NCBI GenBank assembly: GCA_037178975.1
Contig: JASJZH010000006.1
Coordinates: forward strand, 5,270,001-5,334,000
DNA from: Oscheius tipulae
Lineage: Eukaryota > Nematoda > Chromadorea > Rhabditida > Rhabditidae
Direction: 5' to 3'
DNA length: 64,000 nt
Part shown: positions 21,556-34,036 of the stretch, in pieces
Layout of the letters: each line of letters starts with the position of its first letter
Position numbering within the stretch: position 1 is the stretch's first letter
The notes under the pieces: generated by a model
What the model was told of the DNA's origin: nothing
Databases searched by the model: none
Seen by the model: the letters and a program-made list of their open reading frames with translations, nothing else
Translations under genes and position numbers: made by a program

Positions 21556-24500
21556 AAGCACTCAAAAATTACAATAGATCTCTCACTAAATGATAAAGTT
21601 TTACAAGGCTAGTGGGAGATTTCAGCCACCTTTTCCACGATCTCTGTTGCAGTTTGTGACATTATATTCACAGGAAAGAGTTCGCTGTGCAGACTTACAG
21701 CAAACCTCCGCCCGCTGAACATTCTAATTGTAGTCAGTGGTTTAATATCCACCCTCTTGAACGGCCTGCTCGATGTGCAAGGTCGCTGACTTCCAATTCA
21801 AAAGTTCTTATACCCTCCACTGAAGCGAAGATTATCAGTTCTGTTCAGGAAGATAATCATTCCGCGAAGCATTTTTCCCGCTTCTCATCTGGCAGGATAT
21901 TATCATCATAAGATTGCTTCATTTAGCCGCTGCTCTAAGACAGAAACTGCAGGACTTCGTTTTTCGTTCAGACTCTTCTCTTTCGATTTCAACCACTGTC
22001 TGCTATTATGTTTTCAAACAATAATCTGCAACTATGTGGGCTTAACGTATTTTCTAGCTTTGAAAAGAACATACAATCGTGGTAGACAACACGAGTAAGT
22101 AGACGGCACTCTTCTCCTTCTTCTTTAAGCCAAGATCATCTCTTTCTAGATTTTGTCATTTTAGCACATCATGCAATATATCCGTCTATTAATAGGTGAA
22201 CCGAACGCAGGTTTCAATTGCAGTGGCGTAAGCAAACCTGAGCCGGCTTGAAAGGCTTCTATTCTGCGTAGGTTAAGTGATCCCTTGATGTCCAAGATCC
22301 ACGCTAGGAAGGGCCTTAAACCGTGGCTGTTTGCCCAAAGTTGAAGTGTTTTCCGTCTAGGTAGAATCAGGTTGCACTTGCACCCCAGACTAGCCGACAC
22401 CTACCATGAGTATGAACCTATCTTTTGTTTGCTCAATTCTAAAGGTAGATATCATTGTTTGTCTTGCGATCAGGTGCATTTCGTGGTTCAAATTACTTAT
22501 AGTCCAAATTTGCTATTTGAAGTGGCATAATACCAGAAAAGGAAAAATAAGGCCAGCTGGTCTTTGCAGCGGTCTGATATTTTCTAGCCAGACAACCAAA
22601 ATCGGCTTCTATAACGAGCTTAGCCGATGATGAGAATGTACTTCACATTTCTTTATTAGGCTTCTGAAAGAGCAGTTGATCCGTCATTGTTGACTGCGGG
22701 TTTAGATCATCCGGAAGATGATAGACGTTCGTTGATTTACAACTCATCAGCCGACGACAGCGTTGCGACAGGTCAACCCAATTTTCCACTATTCAAACAT
22801 GCTGAATAATTTCTGAGTAAAGCCGTTCGTTGTCTCTAGTGTTGCGAACATGTACAAGGGCAAAGAAGAACACATACATGAGTTTTTATTGAAACACCCT
22901 TGAATGTTTTTTTGGCGCAGCTGTTAGGGTTTCGAAGCCACGGTACTTTGAAGATGTGCTGTGCTGAGGAAACCTTTTGATAAAGCCCGTGAAACTTAAT
23001 TCTCTCAATTGTAAACTATAGTTCCTTGTTGACTTTTCTATTGTCTTCCGGTAGCCTCCTTCAGTTGAGGGTGGTAGATGTGAATCAGTGGCACATGATT
23101 AGCTCCGCCTCGAGATCCCGCCCTTGATCCGCCCCTTTGCGCGAGCTGGACACGGGCCTCGGGCTATGCCCTTAACAAGGGCCGTCATGCACAAGCTACA
23201 GTTTTCTAGAGGAATTGGTACAAGGGAGATGCTCAGAGCCAACACCTTGCCCTCAATAACACGTGCAAAGGTCAGTTCCCGATTCTTTAAAGACAAAATG
23301 AGACACTGTTGACTACCTCCATGCTAGGAAAGTTAGTCATTCAAGTCCGTTATAAAATGAATCAATAACTTAAGAAGAGGCTCATAAGCCTCCGTGATCC
23401 TGGTCATTTCTGCTAGACCATCATGGTTTTTCTTGTGAGGTCTCTCACACAGACAAAGACAAGTTCATGCTTTCCTTCTTTTATCTCCTTCTTTAACAGC
23501 TCCTCTGTTTCACTTTTTCAATCTACAGTCTTATTTCTTTGGCTTGCTTGTTTCCATCTTTTTGTTCCTTATGGGCAACATTTTTTAATTGAACCATGCC
23601 CATCTCTTAAAGTCTTTGACGGCAATTTCACGGCGAATGACTTTTGGAAACATTGAAATTGAAATAGCTGCTTACAAATGCCCTATTTTGCTTAGTTTCC
23701 CAAAGTTGATAAAAGTGTTCAGCTATACTAACACTGATAACACAACCTTTTGTTCGTATCTCAGGCTCAAGGAAAGGGTGGGAAGTTCCGGCACAGTCAA
23801 TGAGTAGAATGCGCCAATAGGCAGCTGTTTGAATCGGAATGACACTTTCAGAACATTTCTTCGTTGACGCATTGAAACATTGTTTGGGCTAAGAATTCAG
23901 TAGCAAAATATTTTTCAAAATAGTTTCAATACGCATTGTCGTCATACAGAAGCAGACTTTTCGAGCCTCCAATCCAGCTTTGGTAGTGTGGGAGTTGAGC
24001 TGGGGATTTTTGCCGTGTCCGTAAGCCTTGCTCATATGTCCGCATATGGCAGACCAAACATGGCGGAAGTCTTGAATCAATGCTCATTAGGATATGATAT
24101 GGCTCTTCCTCCAATTGAGGCAAATAAGGAACATATTCGATATACCTGATAATGTTCCGTTTTCTCTATCGATCGTTGTCACTTTCTTCTCAGCTGCAGA
24201 GAACTACGTTAATCGGCTCGTTTATTGTTGAGGGTGAGAATATCATATCTCGGAGCCATGAAATGAATCAGAGTATTGGGAACGAAAGCACACAAGTTGC
24301 CCTTTTGATTGCTTGGAGGAAATCTAGGATTCCATAAAAATTTAACTCAAACTATCATCTTTTTAGTTTCTCACAACTTTTACTGAAGCGTGGACCCAAC
24401 AACCTTAGCTATTTTCTAAAACCATTAATAAAAGGATAGGACTAGTACAATATATCGCTTGGTTTTCTGAGCTAAGTCTACTGTACATGTTTTATGAGCT

Positions 24501-24849
24501 GCTTCCCACTAAGCCTTCCTCATTTCAATCCCTGCTCGTTCTCAGACTCGTAGTCTCGGCATCAAACAATGAAACCTCATTTTCTCAAGATGCATGAAAC
24601 GACCATGCGTGGGTCTATCGTAAAATGTACCAGCCCCGCTTGGTAGTCTCTTGTGTGGTTCATCATGTCTCGTAGTGGTCCGTCTCTTGGTGATAGTGAG
24701 ATTGAGCTTCTTCGCGTCGATGAAGAAGAACCGTGTACTTGTGTTAGTTTCCATTTTCAAGACCAAGATCTATACTTTTTTCCTTGCTTTTCTCTTGTTT
24801 TCACCAAACTAATACTACATTTCTGAAGGTTCGCGTGCTAACGGCTACA

Positions 24850-27494
24850 ATGTTCGCTCAGTTGTTTACGAACCCGGGTTCAACCTGGGTATCTGTACAG
24901 AAAAGTTCACGAAAGGTAGACACAACATGGACTGAGACTAAACTTTCCGAAGATGTCATTGCAGGTTGGCTGCTTTGCTCGATTGAAAATCTACGAAGAA
25001 AATGCGAGGTTCATCCTTCTCTCAATTGTCGTCTTCGTTTATCTACTGTTCGGAGCAACTATTTTTCGATATCTTGAGAGAGATCAAGAGCTCTTGGAGA
25101 GAGAAGATGTAGGTCATTCTACTAAACTGATAGTGTTGCTCGCAACAATATTTGCCTGCTCCTTTCTACGCAAGGTGACATCAGTTCTTGATGTTCCAAA
25201 CAGATTGCTGTCCATCCCACATTAGTCTTGGTAGTGGGAATGGGAGTTGTTCGTTTGACCAGAGCACCTTCTTTTGATTCCTGAAGTATTGAACAAGATT
25301 AGTTTCTGGCTTACGCTATGATCCTATCATTGAAACAGAATGATGCGAGAAAATCTTTTCACACTCTTGTCTAATCCAGCTGTTGGTGTTCGTTACCCCT
25401 AATCTTCCAAGCGCTTTAACTGGATAACCCGACAATAAGAAGTAAAACATTCTATTAGCGATGAATGTTACGCGATCTCTTCAGATCCTGCGTCAAGCGT
25501 GGGAAGCAGATGTTTTAACTGTATTGGAGAACGTTGGAATAATTTATGATATATGTACCTCTTCGTTCAAAACTGTAGTCTCTACAACACCTGCCAGATC
25601 TCCTAACCTTTAGAGAATGCGCTACAAAAAAAATGGCAAACATTCTTTAAATGTTCAGTTTTCAGTACAACACCAGACTAGCCGATTTAAAACGGAGGAT
25701 CTGCCCTGAAGAGGAGTCTCTCTTCGATGCCAGGAGGGTATGTGCCCGAATTACTTATTTACGTACAATTGCCATGCGGAACATTATCTACAAGTCCTGT
25801 TTCTCATTTCCGCATCAGCATTACCTTTTCAGGAATGCCCCATTGACGAGCTAATTGAGCTGATACAAGAAGGAGCAGCTGCGGGGTTGAACAATCCAAG
25901 GCCACGGTTCGACTTCTACGGGTCTCTATTCTTTTCGGGCACCATCATATCAACAATAGGTACCTAAAAACCACAAAAAACAAGTAGATTCTCTCAGGTT
26001 TTGGATCCTCGACTCCAAGAACGTATGCTGGTAGGATAATGACAATTTTTTACGGACTCTTCGGCTGTACCTGCTGTGTACTCTTCTTTAATCTCTGTCT
26101 GGAGCGATTCATCACCGCCCTCAGCTATTTGCTGCGGTAAAAATGACGTTGAAACAATTATCTGAATATTCAGATACATGCATGAGCAAAAACTGAAGAG
26201 GAGAGCGAGAGCAAACGCCAACGGCAGTAAGCCTGTGACACTGCTGATCAACGACGAAGTCGAGTCAGCAAGCTCCTGTGCTGGAGTTCACGATTCTTGG
26301 CGACCCTCTGTGTATAAAGTCTTCTTCTGTCTTATTAGGTAACAAAACTCGTGAATCTTTATACCATCCGATACAGTTTCTCAGCTCTTCTGCTTTCCCT
26401 AGCCGCTCTTCTCTATTCCCATACCGAGGACTGGAACTACGTAGACGCTCTTTACTTCTGTTTCACCAGGTGAGTTGTGTTTGTCAGCCGGGCGTTGATC
26501 TAACTACGAGAAAATCGTTATTGAATTAACAACTTTCAGTTTCGCAACAATTGGATTTGGAGATTTTGTTAGTAATCAGAACAGGAGTAACATGCTGAAC
26601 GAGGATCTTTACGGGTAGGCAGGATATCAAGCACACAAACAAAACATTTTAGATTCATTAATTTTGTGCTATTAACCGTTGGTGCCTGCTGCTTTTACTG
26701 CCTTTTCAACGTGTCATCTATTGTCGTCAGGTTAGTTCAAACTTCCAATCTTTTTGAAATGATCATTTTTTAGACAATTGCTCAACTGGGTGATCAAGAA
26801 ACTCGACATTAAAGTAGACAACGGATTCTGTTGTTTCCGAAGTAGACGATCTCATTACGTCGGTCTGGGATTGCGTCCACCAAAGGGTTTGTTCAATTTC
26901 CGTGATTCCTTTTGCAAAAAGTTATGCTTGCGTAACAGGGAAGCCTTCCAAAATGTGTATCACATATTGTTTCATACTTCATATTTCCCAAGAAGGCTTT
27001 CATTTCCCATTACGTCGTTGTTGAACTTGGCGTCATTTCCTGATGTATCGGGTGTTGGGTAAAGGGCTTCATCTGAGGTTTCTAAATCGATTTATTGTGG
27101 TCTGCTAAGAAAAATGCAGACCTAATCCCTTCCGAAAATATCTAGCACTCAGATTAGCTATAGCTATTAAGGCCCCAATTGTTTTGATGCCTCAAGATAT
27201 GAGAAGCTTTACCTTCCCATTACAGGCTACGACTGCACGTCATCGAGGGCTTCAATAGATTGTCCAGATGGATTGCTGTCACTCAAGGAGTTCCTCTTTA
27301 ACCAGCAAATATCAGTTGTAATGCTACAAAAACATTTACTGCAGGTAACAAATTGAGTTACAACACCAAAACAACACTATTTTCAGTCCGCTACAAAGAA
27401 TGCTGCTCCGGTAGAAGAGCAGAAGATTTCGGCATCACGAGTAGGACCTATGGGAATTCTGGACGAAGCTTTCGGAGATCACGACGGCGAATGA
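24850..27494 (+). CDS. Two-pore-domain (TWK) potassium channel
   Basis: Exons 24850-24915, 24965-25108, 25666-25737, 25833-25959, 25998-26136, 26174-26338, 26377-26469, 26540-26614, 26653-26730, 26774-26886, 27226-27344, 27387-27494; 432 residues. It forms background K+ leak channels. Membrane span 1 is FILLSIVVFVYLLFGATIF; an extracellular cap helix region follows; pore 1 has TIGFGSSTP; span 2 begins RIMTIFYGLFGC; a basic cytoplasmic loop follows; span 3 is about FFCLISFSALLLSLAALL; pore 2 has FATIGFGD; and span 4 is about FINFVLLTVGACCFYCLF. Both selectivity filters are intact. The tail carries a GLGLRPPKG motif that recurs in worm TWK channels. Introns 2 and 10 are long (557 and 339 nt). 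AATAAA is at 27621-27626. The TWK subfamily member is not identified. Confidence 0.93.
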
Positions 27495-27831
27495 TCTTCT
27501 TCCAAAATTATTTGCTACAATTGTACAGAAACGATTTAGTTCCTTGGTTCACTATACGTGTGCTCTTGTGATCCACTCGAGTACGGTGGTTCATCTATGG
27601 GTTGTCCTTGATGGTCTTAGAATAAACTGATTTTCTTGTCTTACCTACCTGCTTGGAAATGCATAGCCATCAGGTTGCTTGCTGATCTATTATACAAGCA
27701 GTAATCGTAAAGGTTTATACGAAGTTTGCAAAAGAGCATTCGAAAACATTATAGTTTCAGACTATTGAGCTATCAAGAAACAGAGCCGCTATCTACTCTA
27801 AAGCGGTTTTCTTATCGGGGCAGTGGCAAAA

Positions 27832-29120
27832 ATGCGTCTTTTGCTCCTCTCTGTAGTTTTCGTAGGATATTCTGAAGCAGCCATAAGTTGTCAAGACTGC
27901 ATCGCCTCTAACAAAACGTAGTATCATCATAAATCCTAGTATATAAACAGCTCAGATGGTGCATTGGTGACAACAAGTGTGAGCCGTTAGTATGTAAGAG
28001 ATCCATTTCGGTACGCCGTTGAAAACAAAACAGTATTGTCATTTAGAATCCTCTAAACTGCCCCATGACCCCTGCAAGTGGATATGAGTACACAGATGAT
28101 TTCGGTAGAAACATTGCTATGCCACTTCTTTCGGCTGCTTATGCTAGCGATCCAACAACATGCTTAAAGTAGGATCTATTTTTCTTTCTGTTGCAATATT
28201 CCTTGAGAAACAATTTGCCGACAACCGTTCTCTCGCGGAGTATCTATTCCGAATGCTCTGAAATTGGACCAAGTAAGCCTCGCATCAACTTTTTTTAAGT
28301 CTTTTAGACACAACTTGTCATGTTTTCACCGCCTTTGATACAAGTAAGAAGGCTATCATGATCTCGTTCCGTGGCACCATTGGAGCCATTCAGTTGGACG
28401 AAGAACTTGAGAGCTTTTTCGAGTAAGAGGCTTTCTGACTACCACTTTCTGTTAGGAAAAAAGAGCCCTTCTTCGATTCTGGTAATGTATTCAAATACTT
28501 CTACGATGCTTTTTACCTCATGTGGAACGAAGGACTGGAGAGTTCAGTTCGCAGCTTGAAGTATTTGTATCCGGACTACAGCATTTGGGTTTGTTCGCAG
28601 AAAGCTCAAACAATTAATTCTTCAGGTTTTCGGACACTCTCTCGGAGGAGCCATGGCATCTGTCTGTGCTTCCCATATCCTCAAAACTGGTTTGTATACT
28701 TCTCAACAAACCCGTTTGGTAACTTTTGGACAGCCCAGAACTGGAGACCAGACTTTTGCCAAATGGCATGATGCCACTGTAAGCTACAGTGCTGGATTTA
28801 GTTTAAGTCTCCATTCAGTTCTTGTACTCATATCGAGTTATTCATCACAAAGATATCGTTCCGCATATCCCTCCTCGAGGAGGAAAAGACGAAGTTTGGC
28901 ATCATCGTTACGAGGTTTGGTACAACAACAACATGACTGTAGGCGACGATTATACTGTCTGCCTGGAGGACGACGGCTTATTTTGCAGTAACACACAGGT
29001 TTCCAAAGGGGTTGTCGACAGTACTAGTGTTTTCAGATTAACGAAAACAGTGAAGATCACGTCGTCTACTTCGACAAAGACATGGGAGACTGGTCCAGTA
29101 AAGGATGTCCTAAAAACTGA
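27832..29120 (+). CDS. Secreted class 3 (fungal-type) lipase
   Basis: Exons 27832-27917, 27956-27989, 28047-28168, 28208-28272, 28308-28422, 28456-28588, 28626-28778, 28819-28998, 29037-29120; 323 residues. It probably hydrolyses triacylglycerols or other esters extracellularly. A signal peptide (MRLLLLSVVFVGYSEA) precedes a short Cys-rich segment. The alpha/beta-hydrolase core has the strand AIMISFRGT before the nucleophile elbow VFGHSLGGA (Ser), then TFGQPRTGD, and HHKDIVPHIPPRG supplying likely Asp and a later HHRYEVWY His. Nematodes have many such lipases, so orthology is uncertain. The second intron acceptor was placed at 27955 because only that junction keeps the frame and the Cys spacing. 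A mariner remnant begins about 90 bases after the stop. Confidence 0.92.
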
Positions 29121-29211
29121 ACTAAAAATCTTTGGATACCCAATTTTGTTTTCATAAACGTTTTCGCTACAGCTTTGTTCTTCTCAAAACATTTAAAGAA
29201 AAGGAAAAGAA

Positions 29212-29840
29212 GATGAGCCAAGGTCAGGTCGACCAACAAGTTCCGATGAATCGAAGATGCTGCAGCTCGTGAGCGAGGACAATCGGCGTGAACAAGCAGA
29301 GGCACTGTCTGTTAGTCATGCCGCAGTGGAGCATCATTTGAAGCAGTCGAGATTTACGAAGAAACTGTGCACATGGTTGCCGCATAACTTCAGTGACGCC
29401 CAGAAGCGGCAGCGCATGTCCGTCGCCCATTCTCACCAGAAATGAGAGGAAATCCTTTTTGCCACGCCTGGTGCCGAGGGACGAGAAGTGGGTAGCATAA
29501 GTAAACTTTCGAAGGAAGCGTCAATGGGTGGATCCAGGGCAGACAATAAGTCGTGATGTGAAACCAGACACCCATCAAAAGAAGATTTACTCTGTGTTTT
29601 CTGGAATATCGAAGGAGTGGTGCACTGGGAACTGCTGGATGCTGGAACTACCCTTACGAGAACCTGGTCGGCAAAGTTCTTCGCGTCGAAACCCAAGATG
29701 TTCTACGAGCGTGGCATCAGTAAGCTACCCGTGAAATGGGCAGACGTGGTACATCATAATTAATTGATTACAACGAATGAAAAAGTTGCTTGGAAGTCAA
29801 TAAATTTTTGCATTTGAAAAAGCGAAAAGACTAAGTTGTC
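29212..29840 (+). mobile_element. Degenerate mariner-family transposase remnant
   Basis: Fragments in several frames match mariner transposase in order: a GRPTSSDES linker, a helix-turn-helix piece (EALSVSHAAVEHHLKQ), LPHNFSDAQKRQRM, the first catalytic segment DEKWV, QWVDPGQTISRDVKPDTHQK, a VVHWELLDAGTTLTRTW stretch and the C-terminal FYERGISKLPVKWADVV. Several frameshifts separate these, and the central part that should carry the second and third catalytic Asp (the HDNARPH and SPD.SPCD/TD regions) is absent between about 29660 and 29690. AATAAA is at about 29799. I could not identify paired terminal inverted repeats, so the element limits are approximate. It cannot encode an active transposase. 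Confidence 0.8.
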
Positions 29841-30756
29841 AACCCAACACTTTTGATAACCTGTAACGTTACACTCCAAGTTTTAATGTAGCAGCTCTTT
29901 TTGGCTTAGAAACAAAGGTATTTGTCTTCTACTTTCGATGAGATACAGTAATGCCCAGGTGGCGTTTGAGAGAAAATGTGCGTCATCCAGAAAATATCGT
30001 TTCTTTAAATAGAGACTGGTTTGAAGTGACCGGTCCTAGTAGAAATACCTTACCACCAGCAAAGAAACACATGATGTTTCTAGTGGAAAAGTATTGTTTC
30101 TAAAACCGGTAAATATCAGACTTGCAAGAAACTAATAAGGAGAATCTGCTTGTTTGTGTGATGTTATTCGTTCTAGCACCATATTTTCGAACTGCTTTTC
30201 TTGAACTGAAAATGCGTAAAGCGCAATGTTCTCATACGGCAGTCATGGTCGGTGAAAAGAATGGGAATGTATGAAAAAGTAGTCGAAACTGGATGTGAGG
30301 TAGATGGAATTTCCCAAGGGGACCGGAAGCCTGTTCAGACCTGCAGCAGTTGTACGGGTCAGAGCCAACGATTTTATGAAATAGAGATGTGTTGATCAGC
30401 GAAAACTTCTAAAATGATAGAATTGTGTTTTGGAGAGCGCCAGAAAAGTCACTTAGCATTGTTTAAAACAAATAGGGCCTAGGGAATACTAACATGAAAT
30501 AGTGTGAATTTGTCATGTCTCCAAAAAATCCATGTATAACACCCAACCTACAAACAATTGCTCTGAGATCTTGTTTGAGGTTTGGCGATGTTCTAAAATT
30601 TACAGTTCTTGTGTGTAGAGCCGTTAAGTCTGAAATCCACGTTACGCTTATACGCTTCTTTGCGCTGGTGTAGGCATGACTTAATCGATTCTGCCGTAGA
30701 TTTCGGTTCTAGACAGCTTTTTCCGCGTTTTTTTGACGACGGCGTGTATGTAGCTG
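29841..30756. other. Intergenic, no gene recognised
   Basis: AT-rich spacer between the mariner remnant and the Gly/Pro-rich gene. Nothing supportable is seen. Confidence 0.4.
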
Positions 30757-30764
30757 CTATAAAT
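30757..30764 (+). promoter_or_regulatory. TATA box of Gly/Pro-rich gene
   Basis: CTATAAAT lies 87 bases before the start codon at 30851, in the same spacing range as the TATA boxes of the related genes at 55552 and 56709. Confidence 0.5.
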
Positions 30765-30850
30765 TTGTCCAGCAAAGGACTGCCAGCATCGTTCTCTCAC
30801 CATTTCTCTCATATAATTGTCTGATACAAGCACAGTTTTGTCAATTCAGA

Positions 30851-31338
30851 ATGATCCGAGGACTTGTTCTTCTTGCTCTTGTTGGAGTTGCTCACTCATT
30901 CCTCTTCGGAGGCAGTGGAGGCGGATGTGGAGGCGGTTGTGGTGGAGGTTGCGGTGGAGGATGGTATTTTGAATCATATAGGAATTCATAAAAATTTGTT
31001 TTCAGCGCTCCCCCTCCTCCAGCTCCATGTGGTGGCGGATGGTAAGAAAACGTAGCAGAAATTTTAATAAAGGAGTTCTAGTGGTGCTCCTCCTGCTCTT
31101 CCTCCTCCTCCCCCTCCTGCTCCTATTGGATGTGGAGCTCCTGTCGCTCCCATCGGAGGAGTAAGCACTAAAATAAGATACGAACTCATTGAAATTGCAG
31201 GGCTGTGGTGGAGCTCCTATAGCTGCTGGAGGCGCCTACGCTGCTCCTCAAGTTTCTGGACCTCCTCCTCCCGCCTACGCTCCTCCTCCTCCCGCGTATG
31301 CTCCCCCTGCTGGAAACGCTTATGCTGTTGGAAAGTAA
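30851..31338 (+). CDS. Secreted Gly/Pro/Cys-rich low-complexity protein
   Basis: Exons 30851-30963, 31006-31041, 31082-31160, 31201-31338; 121 residues. After a signal peptide (MIRGLVLLALVGVAHS) come FLFGGSGGG, several GGGC units, APPPPAPCGGGC, Pro-rich runs, and Ala/Tyr-rich repeats (PPPPAYAPP) ending AGNAYAVGK. There is no folded domain. Composition, signal peptide and TATA promoter suggest an abundantly made structural secreted protein such as a cuticle, pharyngeal lining or grinder component, but this is inference. It is the intact relative of the pseudogene at 7801, and a more distant relative of the genes at 54476 and 56433. Confidence 0.85.
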
Positions 31339-31468
31339 TCCAGCACTGGACGCTAATAGTCTTAGAAACATATCTGTGCATATGGTGCTCAATGAATATT
31401 TTATTCACGAGAACAACTCGTTTTATACCACACAGAAAGTTTTTGACACATGCTTTGAAACGCCAAAG

Positions 31469-32031
31469 TTAAACATTATCAGAGAATCGCTTGCACCAAA
31501 TCTTCTTCAAGTGAACGGGTCCGGCTGCCGCCCCAAGGCTCGTATAGAACAGTCCTACGTTCGACTTAGAACCGGTAGCAATTTCACTTTCCACAGTCTT
31601 CTTCCGTTTGAAAATCATAGGTGAATATCGCGGAGAAGGATCCACTGGATGTGACGACTCCTTCAGCAGCATTCGTTTAAAACGTCCTTCAATTCTTTCT
31701 AGCTGATGCTTCTCTGGTGTGTCTGGTACTAACATTATTATTGCATATGCATAACGGAAGTCTTACTTGATGGAATTGGCTCTGTTGGGATCAGTTGTTC
31801 GTCGGAGACGAGTTCCTCCACCGCTTCTATCGATGATGGTCTGGCAAAACCTGAAGATAAAACAAATTTGAGAACTTTAGCTGCTATACCTTGAATTATT
31901 GCTGAGTTGTCTCTAAAAGACCATTGCCTGTTTCCTACTAGATGCAATTTTAAAGGTGGGACTGAAGCGGCTTGTATCAACGAAAATATGATTTTCACCT
32001 CTCTTTTCAGGCTGAACCACGTTGGCGACAT
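31469..32031 (-). CDS. Small basic protein of unknown function
   Basis: Exons (transcript order) 31890-32031, 31767-31850, 31469-31728; 161 residues with matching phases (1 and 1). No signal peptide or known domain. The C-terminal half is basic, with an acidic segment before it (IEAVEELVSDEQLIPTEP). The gene rests on reading-frame and splice consistency, so it is a prediction of moderate strength. The first exon reads through a possible small intron (GTGAAA at about 31998). Confidence 0.55.
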
Positions 32032-32810
32032 TTAGTAACGTTTCGTTGTTGTTCATTATACAAGTCCCTCTTGAATTTTAATTTAGTAAACAGACAAGTA
32101 AGCAAAAACCGCTCAAAGGAGGTTTTCAACTTAAATTGTATTGCTGATACAGTTTCAAGCATACTCATAGATCAAATCAATATCTCTACATTCTGATATT
32201 TGGTCGGGTCTTATCACGCTTTTTGAACGAACGACTTATTGTACTTTGGAAGTAGTGTTGACCACTAAAGATGTTGCTTTTTTATTTTCCAGCGAACACT
32301 ATACTTTTTGGTAGAAACGTCTTTGTATGTTTGGACAAGATGACTATGTCCAATAATAGCGAGTAGTTGCATTTCACCAGATAGTGCCGTTTTTGAAAAA
32401 CAACGGATTTGAATTGGATTGTCTGTCACATGCTCATGAATTAAATGGGACCACTAGACTGTGATGGCTCCCAGGAAAGACCTTTGGGACATAGAGGTAT
32501 GTGTTTTATTGGAGCATGCAGCTAGTACTATATCGCACCTTAGCAACAGACGAAAAAATAGAAGCGTATAAACCTGGTACCTGGTAAGATTGTTGTGCTA
32601 AGACCTTTTGATGACAGACTAAAAATTGTCCAGAATTACTCTTTCTCAAGTAAACATTCTCGCCCGACAGTTGCAGAAAACAAAGACGAACATTTTCAAA
32701 ACAAACATAATTTCGATAGTTTACCACCGAGCATCCTGTATTGACAATTTAATAATAACCGGAGGCGGGCTCTGTCTCGACAGTGCCACTCTGCGCTCCC
32801 TATTTATAAA
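32032..32810. other. Intergenic, no gene recognised
   Basis: A TATA-like CTATTTATAAAA directly precedes the gene that starts at 32811. Otherwise I see nothing. Confidence 0.4.
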
Positions 32811-33174
32811 ATGTTCACCTTTCTTCTTTGCTACTTTGTTTTGATTTCTTGCCCCTTCAGAGTGAGTTAATTAACAAAAATTAACTGTCTAATTTTTAAA
32901 GGAACAAGACTTGAATTCCGACACGACGTCCTGGAAAATCTATGTGCCAAAGGTTCAAAAGAAAGAAAAAGGTTTCCGAGAAGCTGTAAACAATTTGCAA
33001 AAGGAGCTGCAGAATACACTGAACAGTGTAAAGAATAGGTTGAATGGATTTCGGAAAAATATGAAACACATGAACTTCCGTCCCAGTTACTATGGAGATA
33101 GCTATTCCCAGGAACCTAAAAAGAAGCCCTTCAATCACAAAAGAGCACTGGGAATGGAATTGCAGTTGTGGTAA
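32811..33174 (+). CDS. Small secreted protein of unknown function
   Basis: Exons 32811-32861 and 32902-33174; 107 residues. A hydrophobic leader (MFTFLLCYFVLISCPF) is followed by an amphipathic, Lys/Gln/Asn-rich helix-like stretch (KEKGFREAVNNLQKEL) and a Lys/His-rich tail. There are no Cys after the leader and no known domain. A TATA-like element lies immediately upstream of the start. The gene is supported by the leader, one 40-nt intron with a good donor (AGA/GTGAGT) and a clean open frame. Confidence 0.6.
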
Positions 33175-33212
33175 TCAATGAAGGGAAGGTTAAAAAGTTT
33201 TATAGCCAGTTA

Positions 33213-34036
33213 TTAGTCAATATTATGTTGCTTGACTTGCTCGGGCTCCACAGCCAAGGTGTGAAAGCAGTCACGACTGGTGACAGCTAAGTAGAGACGC
33301 TCGATAGCTTCGGTGAACTCTTTATTCTTCTCAGCCGAACATGACTTGACGTACTACTGGAAACTGAATCTCATAAACGCCTTCTCACTCTAGTAAATCT
33401 CGGAGCGTTTTTCTTCCGTGAATGTAGTTGCGCTCGTGAAGTCCCATTCCAATTGACATCACGGCTTGTTCCATTAGGCGGTTTGATCACTGTCGTCTTA
33501 CCTACTCTAGATAGTCCCTCGACGAAAATATTGTACTCACGTGGACCCAAGAAGGAGTCGTACACGTTCTTACAAGCTGCCTTCTTCCCACATATAGATA
33601 TTGCCAATTGTTCGAAAGTGAGGGAAACAACGATAGACGACACCGTGTGAGAACAGTCCCAAAAATAATGGACAACTGACACCTCATGCGGAATACTAAT
33701 ATAACAGAAATTCGATGCAGACTGCAAAAGACAGGCGGCTCCAGACATTCTTGATTCCTCTAATGCTAGAATAACTTCGGCTGTCAGATGTTTTCGCTTC
33801 TGACGGGAAAACCCAATACTTTTGCTACTCGAACTGCTTCTCTCTGACTTTCTCGACTCCCATCTGGCTTGTCTTGTCTCTTCTTGTTTCTTATCAGCTA
33901 AGGAAACACTAGGTGTTGGCTGTTGGCTGTCTGAGTCTGTTGCAAGTCGAAACCTCCACACAGGCTCCGTGTTTAACGTCAAAAGGCGACAAAAAAATAT
34001 TCGAGTTCTTCGTTTAGTGATACCGGTAATCTGCAA
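33213..34036 (-). other. Unresolved open region with P-loop-like motif
   Basis: A 216-codon open frame (34036 down to a donor at 33388) can be joined in phase by a 35-nt intron to a 47-codon terminal piece (33213-33353; YVKSCSAEKNKEFTEAIERL). The long frame contains NIFVEGLSRVGKTTVI, which fits the GxxxxGK(S/T) nucleotide-binding pattern, and SCSAEKN in the last exon resembles the SAK element of small GTPases, but the intervening G2-G4 motifs are not seen. The upstream part of the frame runs through fragments of the neighbouring SRE receptor gene in both orientations, so it is partly chimeric. It could be a gene damaged by rearrangement. I assign no function. Confidence 0.35.
33923..33950 (-). 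repeat. 28-bp copy of SRE-receptor last-exon sequence
   Basis: Identical to 35024-35051, which codes for part of the last exon (LDLQQTQTA) of the SRE gene, in the same orientation. It lies only 43 bases from the inverted copy at 33994-34116. Confidence 0.8.

Larger units (their letters stand above)
20832..24849. other. Long intergenic region, no gene recognised
   Basis: About 4 kb between the BTB gene start and the K+ channel start. I found no splice-compatible exon chain with domain content. It contains a 54-bp direct repeat pair (listed separately). Short open frames on both strands (up to 97 codons) look random. Confidence 0.4.

Noticed and set aside
23167-23181. Small hairpin GCCCTT-AAC-AAGGGC.
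   Set aside because: A six-base stem is expected by chance in 64 kb, and this is a eukaryote without Rho-independent terminators.
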